The position numbers and the translations under genes are program-made. Shown here piece by piece: positions 44,006 through 52,232 of a stretch of 64,000 nt of DNA. Each line of letters opens with the position of its first letter. The stretch's first letter is position 1. The notes beneath the pieces are model-generated. The model did not search any database and was not told the DNA's origin. It saw only the letters and a list, made by a program, of their open reading frames with translations. This stretch comes from Sphingobacteriales bacterium (GTDB taxonomy: Bacteria; Bacteroidota; Bacteroidia; Chitinophagales; CAIOSU01), in the NCBI GenBank assembly GCA_027486795.1, contig JAIXOI010000023.1, positions 248,001 to 312,000 of the forward strand, given 5' to 3'.

Positions 44006-47000
44006 TTATTCTTTCACAAACTTCACCAACTTGCTTTCGGTACCCAATTGTATGCGAAGCAGGTATATGCCGCTGGCAAGGTCTTGCACATTCAAAGTGT
44101 GCGCTGCATTTATGGCGTCGGTCTCAATGGTTTGCATACGCATGCCTAAGGTGTTCCAAACCTCAATAGTTGCGGTGCCTTGGGTAGCGCCCCAACGCAC
44201 TTGCAGTTGGCTATTGGTTGGGTTAGGGTATACCTCAAGGGCATTTACACCCGCCAATTCAGTAACACCTATGGTTAACACGGTTACGGTATCGGTAAAG
44301 GTATCGCTGCCGCAATTGTTGGTGGCGGTAAGGGTTACCACATAGCTACCATCGGCAGTATACGTTACCGATGGGTTTTGGTCGGTTGAGCTAGTGCCAT
44401 CGCCAAAATCCCAAGCATAGCTGCTGGCACCCGTGCTGGTTGAAGTAAAATCAACATCCAATTGATTGGCCACGAAAGTAAAGCCCGCCGTTGGGTTGTT
44501 GCTCAATAAGGTAACCACCACCGAACCTACACCTTGGCAACCATTGCCATCGGTTACGGTAAGGCTGTAAGTAGCGGCAGCAGTAAACGAAGCCGTTTGG
44601 GTAGTCTGTCCGTCGCTCCACAAATAGCTCGCAAAGCCAGCCGCAGCCGATACGCTTACGGTATTACAATCGCTTGCCGAAGCTGGCAAACCTGTAACTG
44701 GTTCAGCAAAAATAGTAACCGTTACATCATCGCTAGCGCTGCAACCGTTGGCATCGGTGGCAGTAAGGGTGTAAGTGCCGTTTTGAGTAAAGCTGCCCAA
44801 AGCTGTGTTCTGTCCGTTGCTCCAAGCATAGGTAGCGAAGTTGCCTGGGGCAGTAACCACTGCAGTATCGCAATCGCTAGCGGTAGCCGGCAAGGTCAAT
44901 GTTGGTATTGTATTAATCGTAACATTCACAGCATCGCTGGCAGTGCAACCTAGGTTATCGGTCACAGTTACTCCGTAGTTGCCCGATTGGGTAACGGTAA
45001 TTTGGCTAGTATTGGCGCCCGTGCTCCAAGTAGTGCTGGTAAAGCCTGAAGTGCTTAAACCATATTGGCCACATACGGCAGTATCGTTGCCCAAGCTAAC
45101 GGTTGGGTTGCCAACGTTTACAGCAAAAGTACCAGCACCGTTAGTGCCACATTGGTTGGTAGCAGTTACGCTTATCGTGTGACTTCCTGCCGTTGCCCAA
45201 ATAACGGTTGCGCTATTAGTGTTCGGGGTTAGCGTGCCGCCTGTACTTAAAGTCCAGTTATACGTTACACCGTTTACCGCTGGCACCGTGTAGGTTTCGG
45301 TTGCAGGTAGGCAAGCCACCGCATCGCCAGAAACTACAGGAACAGTTGGGGTAGCACTTACCGTAACTTGCAAAGTTTGTACCGGGGCATTGCCACAAGC
45401 AACGCTGCTAGCCGTAACCGATACGGTATAGGTACCGGCGGCTGTCCAGTTAATGTTGGCTTGGTTGGCGCTAGGGGTAATAGTACCACCGCCCGAAACA
45501 GCCCAAGTAAACACTACTCCCGATTGGGTTGGTACCGAATATGTTTCGGAACCCAAACACACTGAGGCACTGCCGGTAATGCTAGCAGGTTGTTGTGCTA
45601 CTACTGGTGCCGTAAGGGTAACACTACTAGTAGCCGTACAGCCATTATCATCGGTAGCAGTGACGGTGTAAGCGCCTGCGGCCAAGCCGGTAATGGTATC
45701 GCCGGCACCGTTGGGGGTGCCACCGCTCCATGCAAAAGTATATGGTGGGGTGCCTCCAGTTAGTGCTGCAAAAGCTTTGCCGCTATTGTTTACGCCACAA
45801 CTAAGGTCTTGGTCTGTAACGTTTAATACCAAAGCTGTTGGTTGAGTTACTGTAGCTGTAGTGGTATCTGCACAGCCAAAATCATCGGTTACAATGTAGG
45901 TGTAGGTAGTGGCTGCAAGGTTGCTAGTTGGGGTGCTATTGAAAGTATAAACCCCAGTGCCTCCTATCGCATTTAGCGCAACCGAACCAGTGGCGCCTCC
46001 GTTACAAAGTGCATTGGTAGGGGTAGCTGTTAGTTGCAGGGTAGTGCAAAAAGTTGGGCTACAAACGCTGGTATGGGTACCTAAAGAGTCAAAGAAATCA
46101 GATGCATATAGTATCCACTCCAATTGCGGATCGAAGGTTGTAGGGCTGGTAGTAACCCCTTGTGTAACTGTAGGCCTGCGCACCAAAGTATGGTTAGCCG
46201 TGTAGTTGGTGCCACTGCTGCTCCAACCTGTACCCGGGTCTTGGCCTATTTTACCAAAAATATCAACTACTGTACCATTCAAGCGTTGTAAAACGATGGC
46301 ATCATCACCGTTAAAGTACAACACCTCTGCAGTGTTAGTAGGGTTCATAAAGGTATCCGCTTTGGCTGCTAGAGCCGCATCGGTCGGTGGGCTGCCGGTG
46401 CGCTTGTCCAATACCAGCACTCGGGTGTCATATGGCTGGATAATACCTGAAAGCGTAGAAAAAACACCAGGAGTTGCCGAACCATTGTTATACTGCGCCA
46501 AACGATAGCCGCTCAAATCAATTGGGTTTGCGGTTGGGTTGTAAAGCTCTAAGGCTTTATTGAATCCGCTACCCTCTACGTACTCCGAAATGAAAATTTC
46601 ATTGCAACCCGTTACTGGTTGCTGTACACGCTCATGCAGCTTGAAACTATTGCTGTGTATCACATCGCCTTGAGTATTACCATTGGCGTTTGATGCATTG
46701 CCAGCTACATAAAATACGACAGTATCGGTACCAGCAGCAGGCGCTTGCCATTTAAAAGTCCAAGCAGCAGTGCTATTCGCGTTCAAATGACTAACGTACT
46801 GCCTACCGCCATTGCTGTTCAATGTTGTTGTGGTAGTGCTTGGCGTTAAAGATAAAGTACCTGCTGCATTATCGTTTAAATTATCTAGTACCGTCAACTC
46901 AAATCCGTAACGCGGGGTGCTTGAACTAAGGTTGATAATCATGTCATACGTTTGCCCTGGGGTATATCCATCAGTAAACAAAGTGCTTGTTGCAGAAGTA

Positions 47001-47182
47001 ACAGCCAAGAAACTTGAGTTGGTAACCACCGCGCTACCCGTGTGGCAACCTGCGGTGTTACAAGTGTTTTCGCTTGGGGCGCCAGTATGGCCCGTCGGCG
47101 GCACTGACCTGTTGGTATATGCCGACTGAACCGACAGCAGCAAGACAATAAATACAATGGAGAGTAAAAAATTTTGTTTCAT
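44006..47182 (-). CDS. large T9SS-secreted adhesin-like protein (choice-of-anchor V, LTD, SprB, PKD)
   Basis: A 1058-residue surface protein. Order: signal peptide (1-22); choice-of-anchor-like/Reeler-type domain (~25-190) with an unusual GAPSENTCNTAGCHTG motif (C41-x4-C46-H47); a lamin-tail domain (~195-370; EIFISEYVEGSG, ALELYNPT); SprB repeats (~375-525); several Ig/PKD-like repeats (~530-950), including the canonical WDFGDGTSS; and a T9SS type A tail beginning VYPNPTNS. SprB repeats occur in gliding adhesins, so surface adhesion is plausible. Rich in Thr/Ser/Asn. Confidence 0.88.
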   Translation of the reverse strand: MKQNFLLSIVFIVLLLSVQSAYTNRSVPPTGHTGAPSENTCNTAGCHTGSAVVTNSSFLAVTSATSTLFTDGYTPGQTYDMIINLSSSTPRYGFELTVLDNLNDNAAGTLSLTPSTTTTTLNSNGGRQYVSHLNANSTAAWTFKWQAPAAGTDTVVFYVAGNASNANGNTQGDVIHSNSFKLHERVQQPVTGCNEIFISEYVEGSGFNKALELYNPTANPIDLSGYRLAQYNNGSATPGVFSTLSGIIQPYDTRVLVLDKRTGSPPTDAALAAKADTFMNPTNTAEVLYFNGDDAIVLQRLNGTVVDIFGKIGQDPGTGWSSSGTNYTANHTLVRRPTVTQGVTTSPTTFDPQLEWILYASDFFDSLGTHTSVCSPTFCTTLQLTATPTNALCNGGATGSVALNAIGGTGVYTFNSTPTSNLAATTYTYIVTDDFGCADTTTATVTQPTALVLNVTDQDLSCGVNNSGKAFAALTGGTPPYTFAWSGGTPNGAGDTITGLAAGAYTVTATDDNGCTATSSVTLTAPVVAQQPASITGSASVCLGSETYSVPTQSGVVFTWAVSGGGTITPSANQANINWTAAGTYTVSVTASSVACGNAPVQTLQVTVSATPTVPVVSGDAVACLPATETYTVPAVNGVTYNWTLSTGGTLTPNTNSATVIWATAGSHTISVTATNQCGTNGAGTFAVNVGNPTVSLGNDTAVCGQYGLSTSGFTSTTWSTGANTSQITVTQSGNYGVTVTDNLGCTASDAVNVTINTIPTLTLPATASDCDTAVVTAPGNFATYAWSNGQNTALGSFTQNGTYTLTATDANGCSASDDVTVTIFAEPVTGLPASASDCNTVSVSAAAGFASYLWSDGQTTQTASFTAAATYSLTVTDGNGCQGVGSVVVTLLSNNPTAGFTFVANQLDVDFTSTSTGASSYAWDFGDGTSSTDQNPSVTYTADGSYVVTLTATNNCGSDTFTDTVTVLTIGVTELAGVNALEVYPNPTNSQLQVRWGATQGTATIEVWNTLGMRMQTIETDAINAAHTLNVQDLASGIYLLRIQLGTESKLVKFVKE

Positions 47183-47289
47183 AAAAGGTCAGTTGGTTGT
47201 TTCATTGTTGCCGTTACTGGCTATTAGTTCAAATGTTTATTTTTATAATGTGTAGCTGGCTTTTTGCCAATCTATTTATAATTAAGTCA

Positions 47290-47318
47290 CAAAAATAAAC
47301 TTAATAGTATTAAGCCAA
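47290..47318 (-). promoter_or_regulatory. possible promoter of the adhesin-like gene
   Basis: On the minus strand, TTG (47318-47316), 18 nt, TATTTTTG (47297-47290), a full TAnnTTTG match. The leader would be about 100 nt; the rest of the 246-bp gap holds nothing recognisable. Confidence 0.35.
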
Positions 47319-47428
47319 AATGAAGAAATGGGTAAATGAGATAATAATTTACACACGCACGGAACCCGTGTGCCACAAGCTAGCAATGCGCTTTTGGTAT
47401 TGGCCTAGGCAACTTGCGCCTGTTGCCG

Positions 47429-48082
47429 CTATTTAATGCGCACTAAGGTAATTTTGGCCAAGGGAGCCACCACCCCATTATTGGCTAGCGGAACAGTAGT
47501 AATAACCGACACAGGCTGGGCCGGGTTGGCAGGTATAGCATCGCCGGTAAAAGTTTGCGACAAGTCAATGCCCGCATCGTAGGCATCGGGGTATATTACC
47601 ACGCTGTCCATCCACTCGCCATTGGGTTTTAGGTTTACTTTGTAAGCGCTTATAAACCAATCGGGGCTAGGGCTAATGTGTGCAATAAGGGTTAGGTAGG
47701 TGTTTACATCGTTGAAACCGAGAAAAACAGTACTCGTTTCAAAAAAAGTCAATCTATCGCCTAACGACCGGTCAAGCGCTAAGTCGCCCCCACGCTGCTC
47801 GTCCACTTCTTGTTCCAATTTTACCATTACCCCTGATTCGGCCATCTGTCTGATGCCATCGGTGGCCGGAAACAAGAGATTGAACAAGTTGGTCGTTTCG
47901 CGATGGCTTACGGCCAAAAATGGATCGAGCCTCGCATATGCAGGGTAATCAGTCGGGTGCGAATCGACCCCCCAAATATTCTGCACGCTGACATAATACT
48001 GCACCGGGTACTCTGGCTGCTGCTTGGTGCAGGCACTGCCCATAAGGGCTATGCAAAGTGCTATATATGTGAGCTGCTTCAT
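47429..48082 (-). CDS. lipoprotein of unknown function
   Basis: A 217-residue lipoprotein, start ATG at 48082 (an in-frame GTG-like extension to 48100 is unneeded). The signal ends GSAC (Cys18). The body is beta-rich with no recognised domain; YPVQYYVSVQNIWG and AISP-like loops are its features. The frame's upstream codons overlap the hipT stop region by a few bases; the two genes are in the same direction and could be cotranscribed. Probable membrane-anchored periplasmic protein. Confidence 0.75.
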   Translation of the reverse strand: MKQLTYIALCIALMGSACTKQQPEYPVQYYVSVQNIWGVDSHPTDYPAYARLDPFLAVSHRETTNLFNLLFPATDGIRQMAESGVMVKLEQEVDEQRGGDLALDRSLGDRLTFFETSTVFLGFNDVNTYLTLIAHISPSPDWFISAYKVNLKPNGEWMDSVVIYPDAYDAGIDLSQTFTGDAIPANPAQPVSVITTVPLANNGVVAPLAKITLVRIK

Positions 48083-48089
48083 GGTACAA

Positions 48090-49034
48090 TTATAACTCAA
48101 TTTGCCGAGCCTTATTTTGTACGAGGTCCCAAAATTGCTCTTTCATCTCTAATGGAAGAAAGCTTTTGGCTATAAATGGTTGCCACAAAGGTATAGATGT
48201 TGCAAACTTGCTGAAGATATTCTCTATTGCTTTGGCTGGTATCCCTGCCCGCTGCATAGCCACAAGAAAATCACCCCGTTTTATTTTCCTTTTCTTACCA
48301 TTCAAATTCAACGCCAACTCCTCTTTATCATTGGGCACTACCAAAGCCGTTGCAACCATATCGTATGCAGGGCATAGCAAATAGCTGTTAGACGCTTTCT
48401 TCAACAACGAAAAATTCTTGAGATGCATATCGGCATTGCCCGTTAAAAAAGAGAATAAAACTTGTTCATAAAATTCAATTACGTCCAAGCCTGGGTTATC
48501 AGCATAACTATTTATTGCTTTTGCTATTTGTTCATACGAGCCCCTGTATTTATCCTCAGTCAGCTTATCGGTTATTTGGCACATGTCCTCCATGTGTAGT
48601 TTTTTGCCGTTTACCCTATCCACCCGTTTAGTTATGTAAGCCAAACTTTGGCCTAACCGTATCAAACCATGAGGCACTGTTTTTATATCGCTCAATTCGG
48701 CCAAATGCATGGTAAGGTCTTCCAATTCGGGTAACGAAGGGTAATGGTCAGATGGGGGCTTAAGAATAAACTGACCCCATAAACCGACAATTGTAAATCG
48801 CTTAGGCGCTTGTTTGTTTTCACCTGAAACTATATCCAAAGAGAGTTTTGCTTGAACACCCGTTAGTGCAAACTGGCTGCGCACCACTTCAACCGCAAGT
48901 TCTTGTATTTGCGCTTCGCTGTATGGCAAAACCGGCGGCACGGCTACACCAAATAGTTTCTTGCTGCAAGCAGGGTGATAATCTAGCGCTGCACCATCGA
49001 GCAATTGATAACAATAAAAACATTGATTACTCAT
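48090..49034 (-). CDS. hipT: HipT kinase of a HipBST toxin-antitoxin system
   Basis: A 314-residue HipA-like kinase without the HipA N-terminal subdomain; ATG 49034 is preferred over 49070 because it starts MSNQCFYCYQLL. It begins with a Cys/His cluster (CxxC, HPAC), probably zinc-binding. The Gly-rich ATP loop is LTGVQAKLSL; the catalytic aspartate is in NADMHLKNFSL, and the metal-binding aspartate in CPAYDMVAT. HipT kinases phosphorylate tRNA synthetases in studied cases. It overlaps hipS by 8 bases at its start. Confidence 0.9.
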   Translation of the reverse strand: MSNQCFYCYQLLDGAALDYHPACSKKLFGVAVPPVLPYSEAQIQELAVEVVRSQFALTGVQAKLSLDIVSGENKQAPKRFTIVGLWGQFILKPPSDHYPSLPELEDLTMHLAELSDIKTVPHGLIRLGQSLAYITKRVDRVNGKKLHMEDMCQITDKLTEDKYRGSYEQIAKAINSYADNPGLDVIEFYEQVLFSFLTGNADMHLKNFSLLKKASNSYLLCPAYDMVATALVVPNDKEELALNLNGKKRKIKRGDFLVAMQRAGIPAKAIENIFSKFATSIPLWQPFIAKSFLPLEMKEQFWDLVQNKARQIEL

Positions 49035-49359
49035 CTTCGGCCGCCTCCTCGGCAAAAACACTAACGGCACCTATACAATCGTGGCAGCACTGCAGTAGCA
49101 GGCCCATCCGGTCTCGTGGGTTAATCTTCCAATTTCTGGTTACAATATCCAATAACCATCCTTCGGGTATCAATCCATCAAAAAATGGAAATAGGTACCG
49201 ATTGGTATAGGGCTTTTCCTGCAATGGTAAAGTAAGGCTAACTGGCTCAGCATGCTTAAGCAATAGGTATTTTGCCAAGTACTGAAACTCATACCCATCT
49301 TCTGTTTCCAGCAGCCTGCCAGCTTCAACATCGTGCATGTAAACTTTAGCTGCTCTCAT
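49027..49359 (-). CDS. hipS: HipS, free-standing HipA N-terminal subdomain (antitoxin)
   Basis: A 110-residue protein equal to the N-terminal subdomain 1 of HipA (Couple_hipA), with LLEDGYEF-like strands, the SLTLPLQEK segment, FFDGLIPEGWL and a GLLLQCCHDCIGAVSV end. In E. coli HipBST this separate subdomain neutralises HipT. The gene overlaps hipB by 4 bases upstream and hipT by 8 bases downstream, so all three are translated from one message. Confidence 0.88.
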   Translation of the reverse strand: MRAAKVYMHDVEAGRLLETEDGYEFQYLAKYLLLKHAEPVSLTLPLQEKPYTNRYLFPFFDGLIPEGWLLDIVTRNWKINPRDRMGLLLQCCHDCIGAVSVFAEEAAEDE

Positions 49360-49568
49360 TCTGGTACGTTTCTATTGATGGGTACTGGTCCCAACTCTTG
49401 GCCAAACAACTGCAATACTTGATTCACTTTATCCATTCGCAAAGTGCTTTTACCCTGCTCTAGTTCCCGCAAAAAGCGCAAACCAACACCCGCTTTCAAA
49501 GCAAGTTTCTCTTGGGTTAAATTTAGCTCCGCCCTTTTTATCTTAATATAGTTTCCTATTCCATCCAT
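49356..49568 (-). CDS. hipB: HipB, XRE-family repressor/antitoxin
   Basis: A 70-residue helix-turn-helix protein of the Cro/C1 family, with RAELNLTQEKLALKAGVG and ELEQGKSTLRMDKVNQVLQ forming the typical five helices (~6-60). It is the first gene of the operon and by analogy represses its own promoter. Its C-terminus lacks any extra tail. The four GGGTATA operators upstream are its most likely binding sites. Confidence 0.92.
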   Translation of the reverse strand: MDGIGNYIKIKRAELNLTQEKLALKAGVGLRFLRELEQGKSTLRMDKVNQVLQLFGQELGPVPINRNVPE

Positions 49569-49571
49569 ACC

Positions 49572-49589
49572 TATACCCGTTTGGGTATA
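49572..49589 (-). promoter_or_regulatory. HipB operator candidate O1
   Basis: TATACCC-GTTT-GGGTATA, a perfect 18-bp palindrome ending 4 bp before the hipB start codon. Repression of hipBST is the expected role. Confidence 0.7.
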
Positions 49590-49611
49590 AAAATAACAAT
49601 TTAATCAACAA

Positions 49612-49629
49612 TAATCCCTATCGGGTATA
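49612..49629 (-). promoter_or_regulatory. HipB operator candidate O2
   Basis: TAATCCC-TATC-GGGTATA, exactly 40 bp from O1. The right half is identical to O1, the left half has two changes. Confidence 0.65.
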
Positions 49630-49651
49630 AATTATATTCAATAACGTAAAA

Positions 49652-49669
49652 TAGTCCCTTTAGGGTATA
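49652..49669 (-). promoter_or_regulatory. HipB operator candidate O3
   Basis: TAGTCCC-TTTA-GGGTATA, exactly 40 bp from O2, with the same CCC-N4-GGGTATA core. Confidence 0.65.
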
Positions 49670-49691
49670 AAGTAAGTGCAAAAAAACAAAA

Positions 49692-49709
49692 TAGCCCCGA
49701 TAGGGTATA
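49692..49709 (-). promoter_or_regulatory. HipB operator candidate O4
   Basis: TAGCCCC-GATA-GGGTATA, exactly 40 bp from O3. The array then ends. O4 lies 83 bp from the divergent NlpC/P60 gene, which might share the control. Confidence 0.6.
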
Positions 49710-49780
49710 GACGGCTCTCAATTTAAGAATCTTTAACCTTTGCCTGAACCTCCCAAATTTCCTACTCTCGTTCACATTCT

Positions 49781-49788
49781 TATCTTTG
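49781..49788 (+). promoter_or_regulatory. TATCTTTG -7 element of the NlpC/P60 gene
   Basis: A perfect TAnnTTTG element whose first base is 12 nt before the GTG start, predicting a leaderless transcript. No TTG is found 19-21 nt upstream. Confidence 0.4.
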
Positions 49789-49792
49789 CCCT

Positions 49793-50734
49793 GTGAATTG
49801 CCTGAAGCAAATATGGATTTTGGTGCTGTTATGCGTATCGCTAACAGCCTTTGCCCAGCAGAAAGAAGCTGAGCAATTGAACGATTTGTACATAGATGGC
49901 AGCTACGAAAAGTGCATTAAAAAGGCCCAGAAATACACCGAAACTTACCCCAAAAAGTACCAGTTCCCGTTGTATGTTGCTGCCTGTTATTGGCAACTAT
50001 ACAAAACCGACAAAGCAACTAGCAATTTAATGAATGCACTTGCGCAGCTTAAAGCGGCACATGACCTTTATGGTAAAAAAATAGGCAAGTTTGCAGCCGA
50101 ACAGAAACAAATACACGTTGCTGCCATACAAATTGGCCCCGGGTTGTTGAGGGCAGGGGATAATGATGGCGCCAAAGCACTTTACGGCTACTTGGCTGCC
50201 GTATACAAAGATACTACCGAAGAGTATACTTGGCTTTACCCTTCCTCTAAAAACACGACCAAAATTACCATTGCCGGTGCCAACGTGCTGGTAAATGAAG
50301 CCCCTACCCTCGACCCCGACCGTAGTGCCAACTCATCGTTGGTTGATAAGCTAATACTCTACAGCACCAATTTTCTAGGCTTACCTTATCGGTACGCGGG
50401 CTGCGAGCCTTCTACTGGGTTCGACTGCTCAGGATTTGTGAGCTATTTGTATAAAATGCTGAATATTAAATTACCACATAGCTCGCAAGAGCTTTCATAT
50501 GTAGGTTCGCCAGTGCCATTGGCTATGGTTAAGCCCGGCGATTTATTGTTTTATGGCACCCGTAAAGGTAGCTCCTACCGCACACAGCATGTGGCTATGG
50601 TATATAGCAACACCAACGGAAAGCTGGCATTTATACACTCCTCTACGTCGCAAGGGGTGGTTATTGACGATCCAGAATCGGCAAGCTGGGATTATTGGGA
50701 AAAGCGCTTTCTTTTTGCCAAACGCGTGCTTTAA
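49793..50734 (+). CDS. NlpC/P60 (C40) cell-wall peptidase, exported
   Basis: A 313-residue protein with GTG start; the GTG directly precedes a signal peptide (ending AFAQQ), and no in-frame ATG exists before residue ~80. Residues ~25-130 are TPR-like helices. The C-terminal NlpC/P60 domain (~190-313) has catalytic C in FDCSGF, H in TQHVAMV and a polar H in FIHSS. It likely cleaves D-Glu-diamino acid bonds in peptidoglycan peptides. It is divergent from the hipBST operon and converges with ridA (adjacent stops). Confidence 0.88.
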   Translation: MNCLKQIWILVLLCVSLTAFAQQKEAEQLNDLYIDGSYEKCIKKAQKYTETYPKKYQFPLYVAACYWQLYKTDKATSNLMNALAQLKAAHDLYGKKIGKFAAEQKQIHVAAIQIGPGLLRAGDNDGAKALYGYLAAVYKDTTEEYTWLYPSSKNTTKITIAGANVLVNEAPTLDPDRSANSSLVDKLILYSTNFLGLPYRYAGCEPSTGFDCSGFVSYLYKMLNIKLPHSSQELSYVGSPVPLAMVKPGDLLFYGTRKGSSYRTQHVAMVYSNTNGKLAFIHSSTSQGVVIDDPESASWDYWEKRFLFAKRVL

Positions 50735-51124
50735 TTAGCCTACCCAAGCCGTAAATTCTATTTCTACCAACAGCTTAGGGTCAATTAAAGCCTTTACTTC
50801 TACCATAGTAGCGGCTGGTTTAATCTCTTTGAAAAACTCGCCATGCGCTTTGCCTATCTGCTCCCATTGAGCAATATCGGTAACAAACATGCGTGTGCGC
50901 ACCACACTATGCAGGCCAGTGCCTAATTGCGCCAATGCCTCCGCCGCTTTCTGAATAATAAACTGGGTCTGGGCATACGCATCCCCCTCGCCAACTACAT
51001 TGCCTTCGGCATCAATGGCCGTGGTACCGCTAATTTCAATCAAAGGCCCGGTTTTTACGGCTCGCGAGTAGCCAACTATGTTTTCCCATGGGGCACCGCT
51101 GCCAATATTGGTTCTATCAGTCAT
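50735..51124 (-). CDS. RidA-family enamine/imine deaminase
   Basis: A 129-residue YjgF/RidA/UK114 protein. ISGTTAID and AYAQTQFIIQKAAEALAQLG are typical. The conserved RTRMFVTD carries the active-site arginine, and the C-terminal EIEFTAWV replaces the usual EIEAIA. The protein is a trimeric cytoplasmic enzyme that removes reactive imines made by PLP enzymes. Its stop codon directly abuts the NlpC/P60 stop. Confidence 0.88.
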   Translation of the reverse strand: MTDRTNIGSGAPWENIVGYSRAVKTGPLIEISGTTAIDAEGNVVGEGDAYAQTQFIIQKAAEALAQLGTGLHSVVRTRMFVTDIAQWEQIGKAHGEFFKEIKPAATMVEVKALIDPKLLVEIEFTAWVG

Positions 51125-51229
51125 TGCAAAAAGAAGTTTACTTGTTTAACGCGAATGTTGGTAATTTAGCCCCCAAAGGTTGCCGATGATAAAGTAACCG
51201 CTAATTGATGAAAACCGCAAAGTGAGCAT

Positions 51230-52228
51230 ATGAAAAGAGCACGCATAACCGGTGTAGGGCACTATTTGCCAGAGCAAATTGTTACCAACGAGGAACTTAC
51301 CACCTATATGGATACCTCTTCGGAGTGGATTGTGGAGCGCACGGGCATCAAAGAAAGGCGCTTTTTTAAGGAAGGAGACGACACGGTATCGAAAATGGGT
51401 ACACGAGCTGCCGAAATTGCCTTGAAAAATGCTGGCATCACCGCCCAAGATATCGACCTGATTATATTTGCCACCCTTAGCCCCGATTACAACTTCCCGG
51501 GTTGTGGCGTGCTCATGCAGCGCCAATTGGGTATCAAAAACATACCTGCTATTGATATTAGGCAGCAGTGCTCGGGCTTTATCTATGGCCTATCGGTAGC
51601 TGATGCTTATATACGCTCGGGTATGTACAAAAATGTGTTATTAGCCTGCGGCGAAATACAGAGCAATGTGATGGAGCTGAGCGACCGTGGTCGCAATATG
51701 GCCGTAATATTTGGCGACGGCGCTGCGGCAGTAGTAATACAAGCAACCAACGATGCCAGCAAGGGCATTCTTTCTACACACATACACAGCGATGGGGAAT
51801 TTGCCGAAGAATTGATGCTGCAACACCCAGGCAGCAACCGAAAAGAGCGCATAACTACCGAAATGCTGACGAATGGCGACTTACTGCCACACATGAACGG
51901 TAAACTAGTATTTAAGCACGCCATTGTGCGCTTTCCGGAAGTGATACACGAGGCTCTAAACCACAACGGCCTTACCCTTGCCGACTTAGACTTACTGATA
52001 CCGCACCAAGCCAACCTGCGCATAGCCGAATACGTGCAAAACGACCTTGGCCTTACCAACGACCAAGTGTTTAACAACATACACAAATACGGCAACACCA
52101 CCGCCGCCAGCATACCGTTAGCCTTTAGCGAAGCGCTACAAGCAGGCCGCATTAAAGATGGCGACCTAGTTTGCGTTGCTGCCTTCGGTAGCGGCTTTAC
52201 CTGGGGTTCGGCTTTGATTAGGTGGTAA
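51230..52228 (+). CDS. fabH: 3-oxoacyl-ACP synthase III (FabH-like)
   Basis: A 332-residue thiolase-fold enzyme with the Cys-His-Asn triad C114 (QQCSGFIYG), H259 (PHQANLRI) and N289 (KYGNTTAASIP). It condenses an acyl-CoA with malonyl-ACP to start fatty acid synthesis. Because no plsX/fabD genes are adjacent it may be a second FabH paralog rather than the housekeeping one. It converges with the deiodinase-like gene, 4 bp apart. Confidence 0.88.
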   Translation: MKRARITGVGHYLPEQIVTNEELTTYMDTSSEWIVERTGIKERRFFKEGDDTVSKMGTRAAEIALKNAGITAQDIDLIIFATLSPDYNFPGCGVLMQRQLGIKNIPAIDIRQQCSGFIYGLSVADAYIRSGMYKNVLLACGEIQSNVMELSDRGRNMAVIFGDGAAAVVIQATNDASKGILSTHIHSDGEFAEELMLQHPGSNRKERITTEMLTNGDLLPHMNGKLVFKHAIVRFPEVIHEALNHNGLTLADLDLLIPHQANLRIAEYVQNDLGLTNDQVFNNIHKYGNTTAASIPLAFSEALQAGRIKDGDLVCVAAFGSGFTWGSALIRW

Positions 52229-52232
52229 CTAC

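Noticed and set aside
49572-49709. CRISPR array, because of repeats at constant 40-bp spacing
   Set aside because: Repeats are short, imperfect palindromes, only four, without cas genes, and adjoin the hipB start; operators explain them better.
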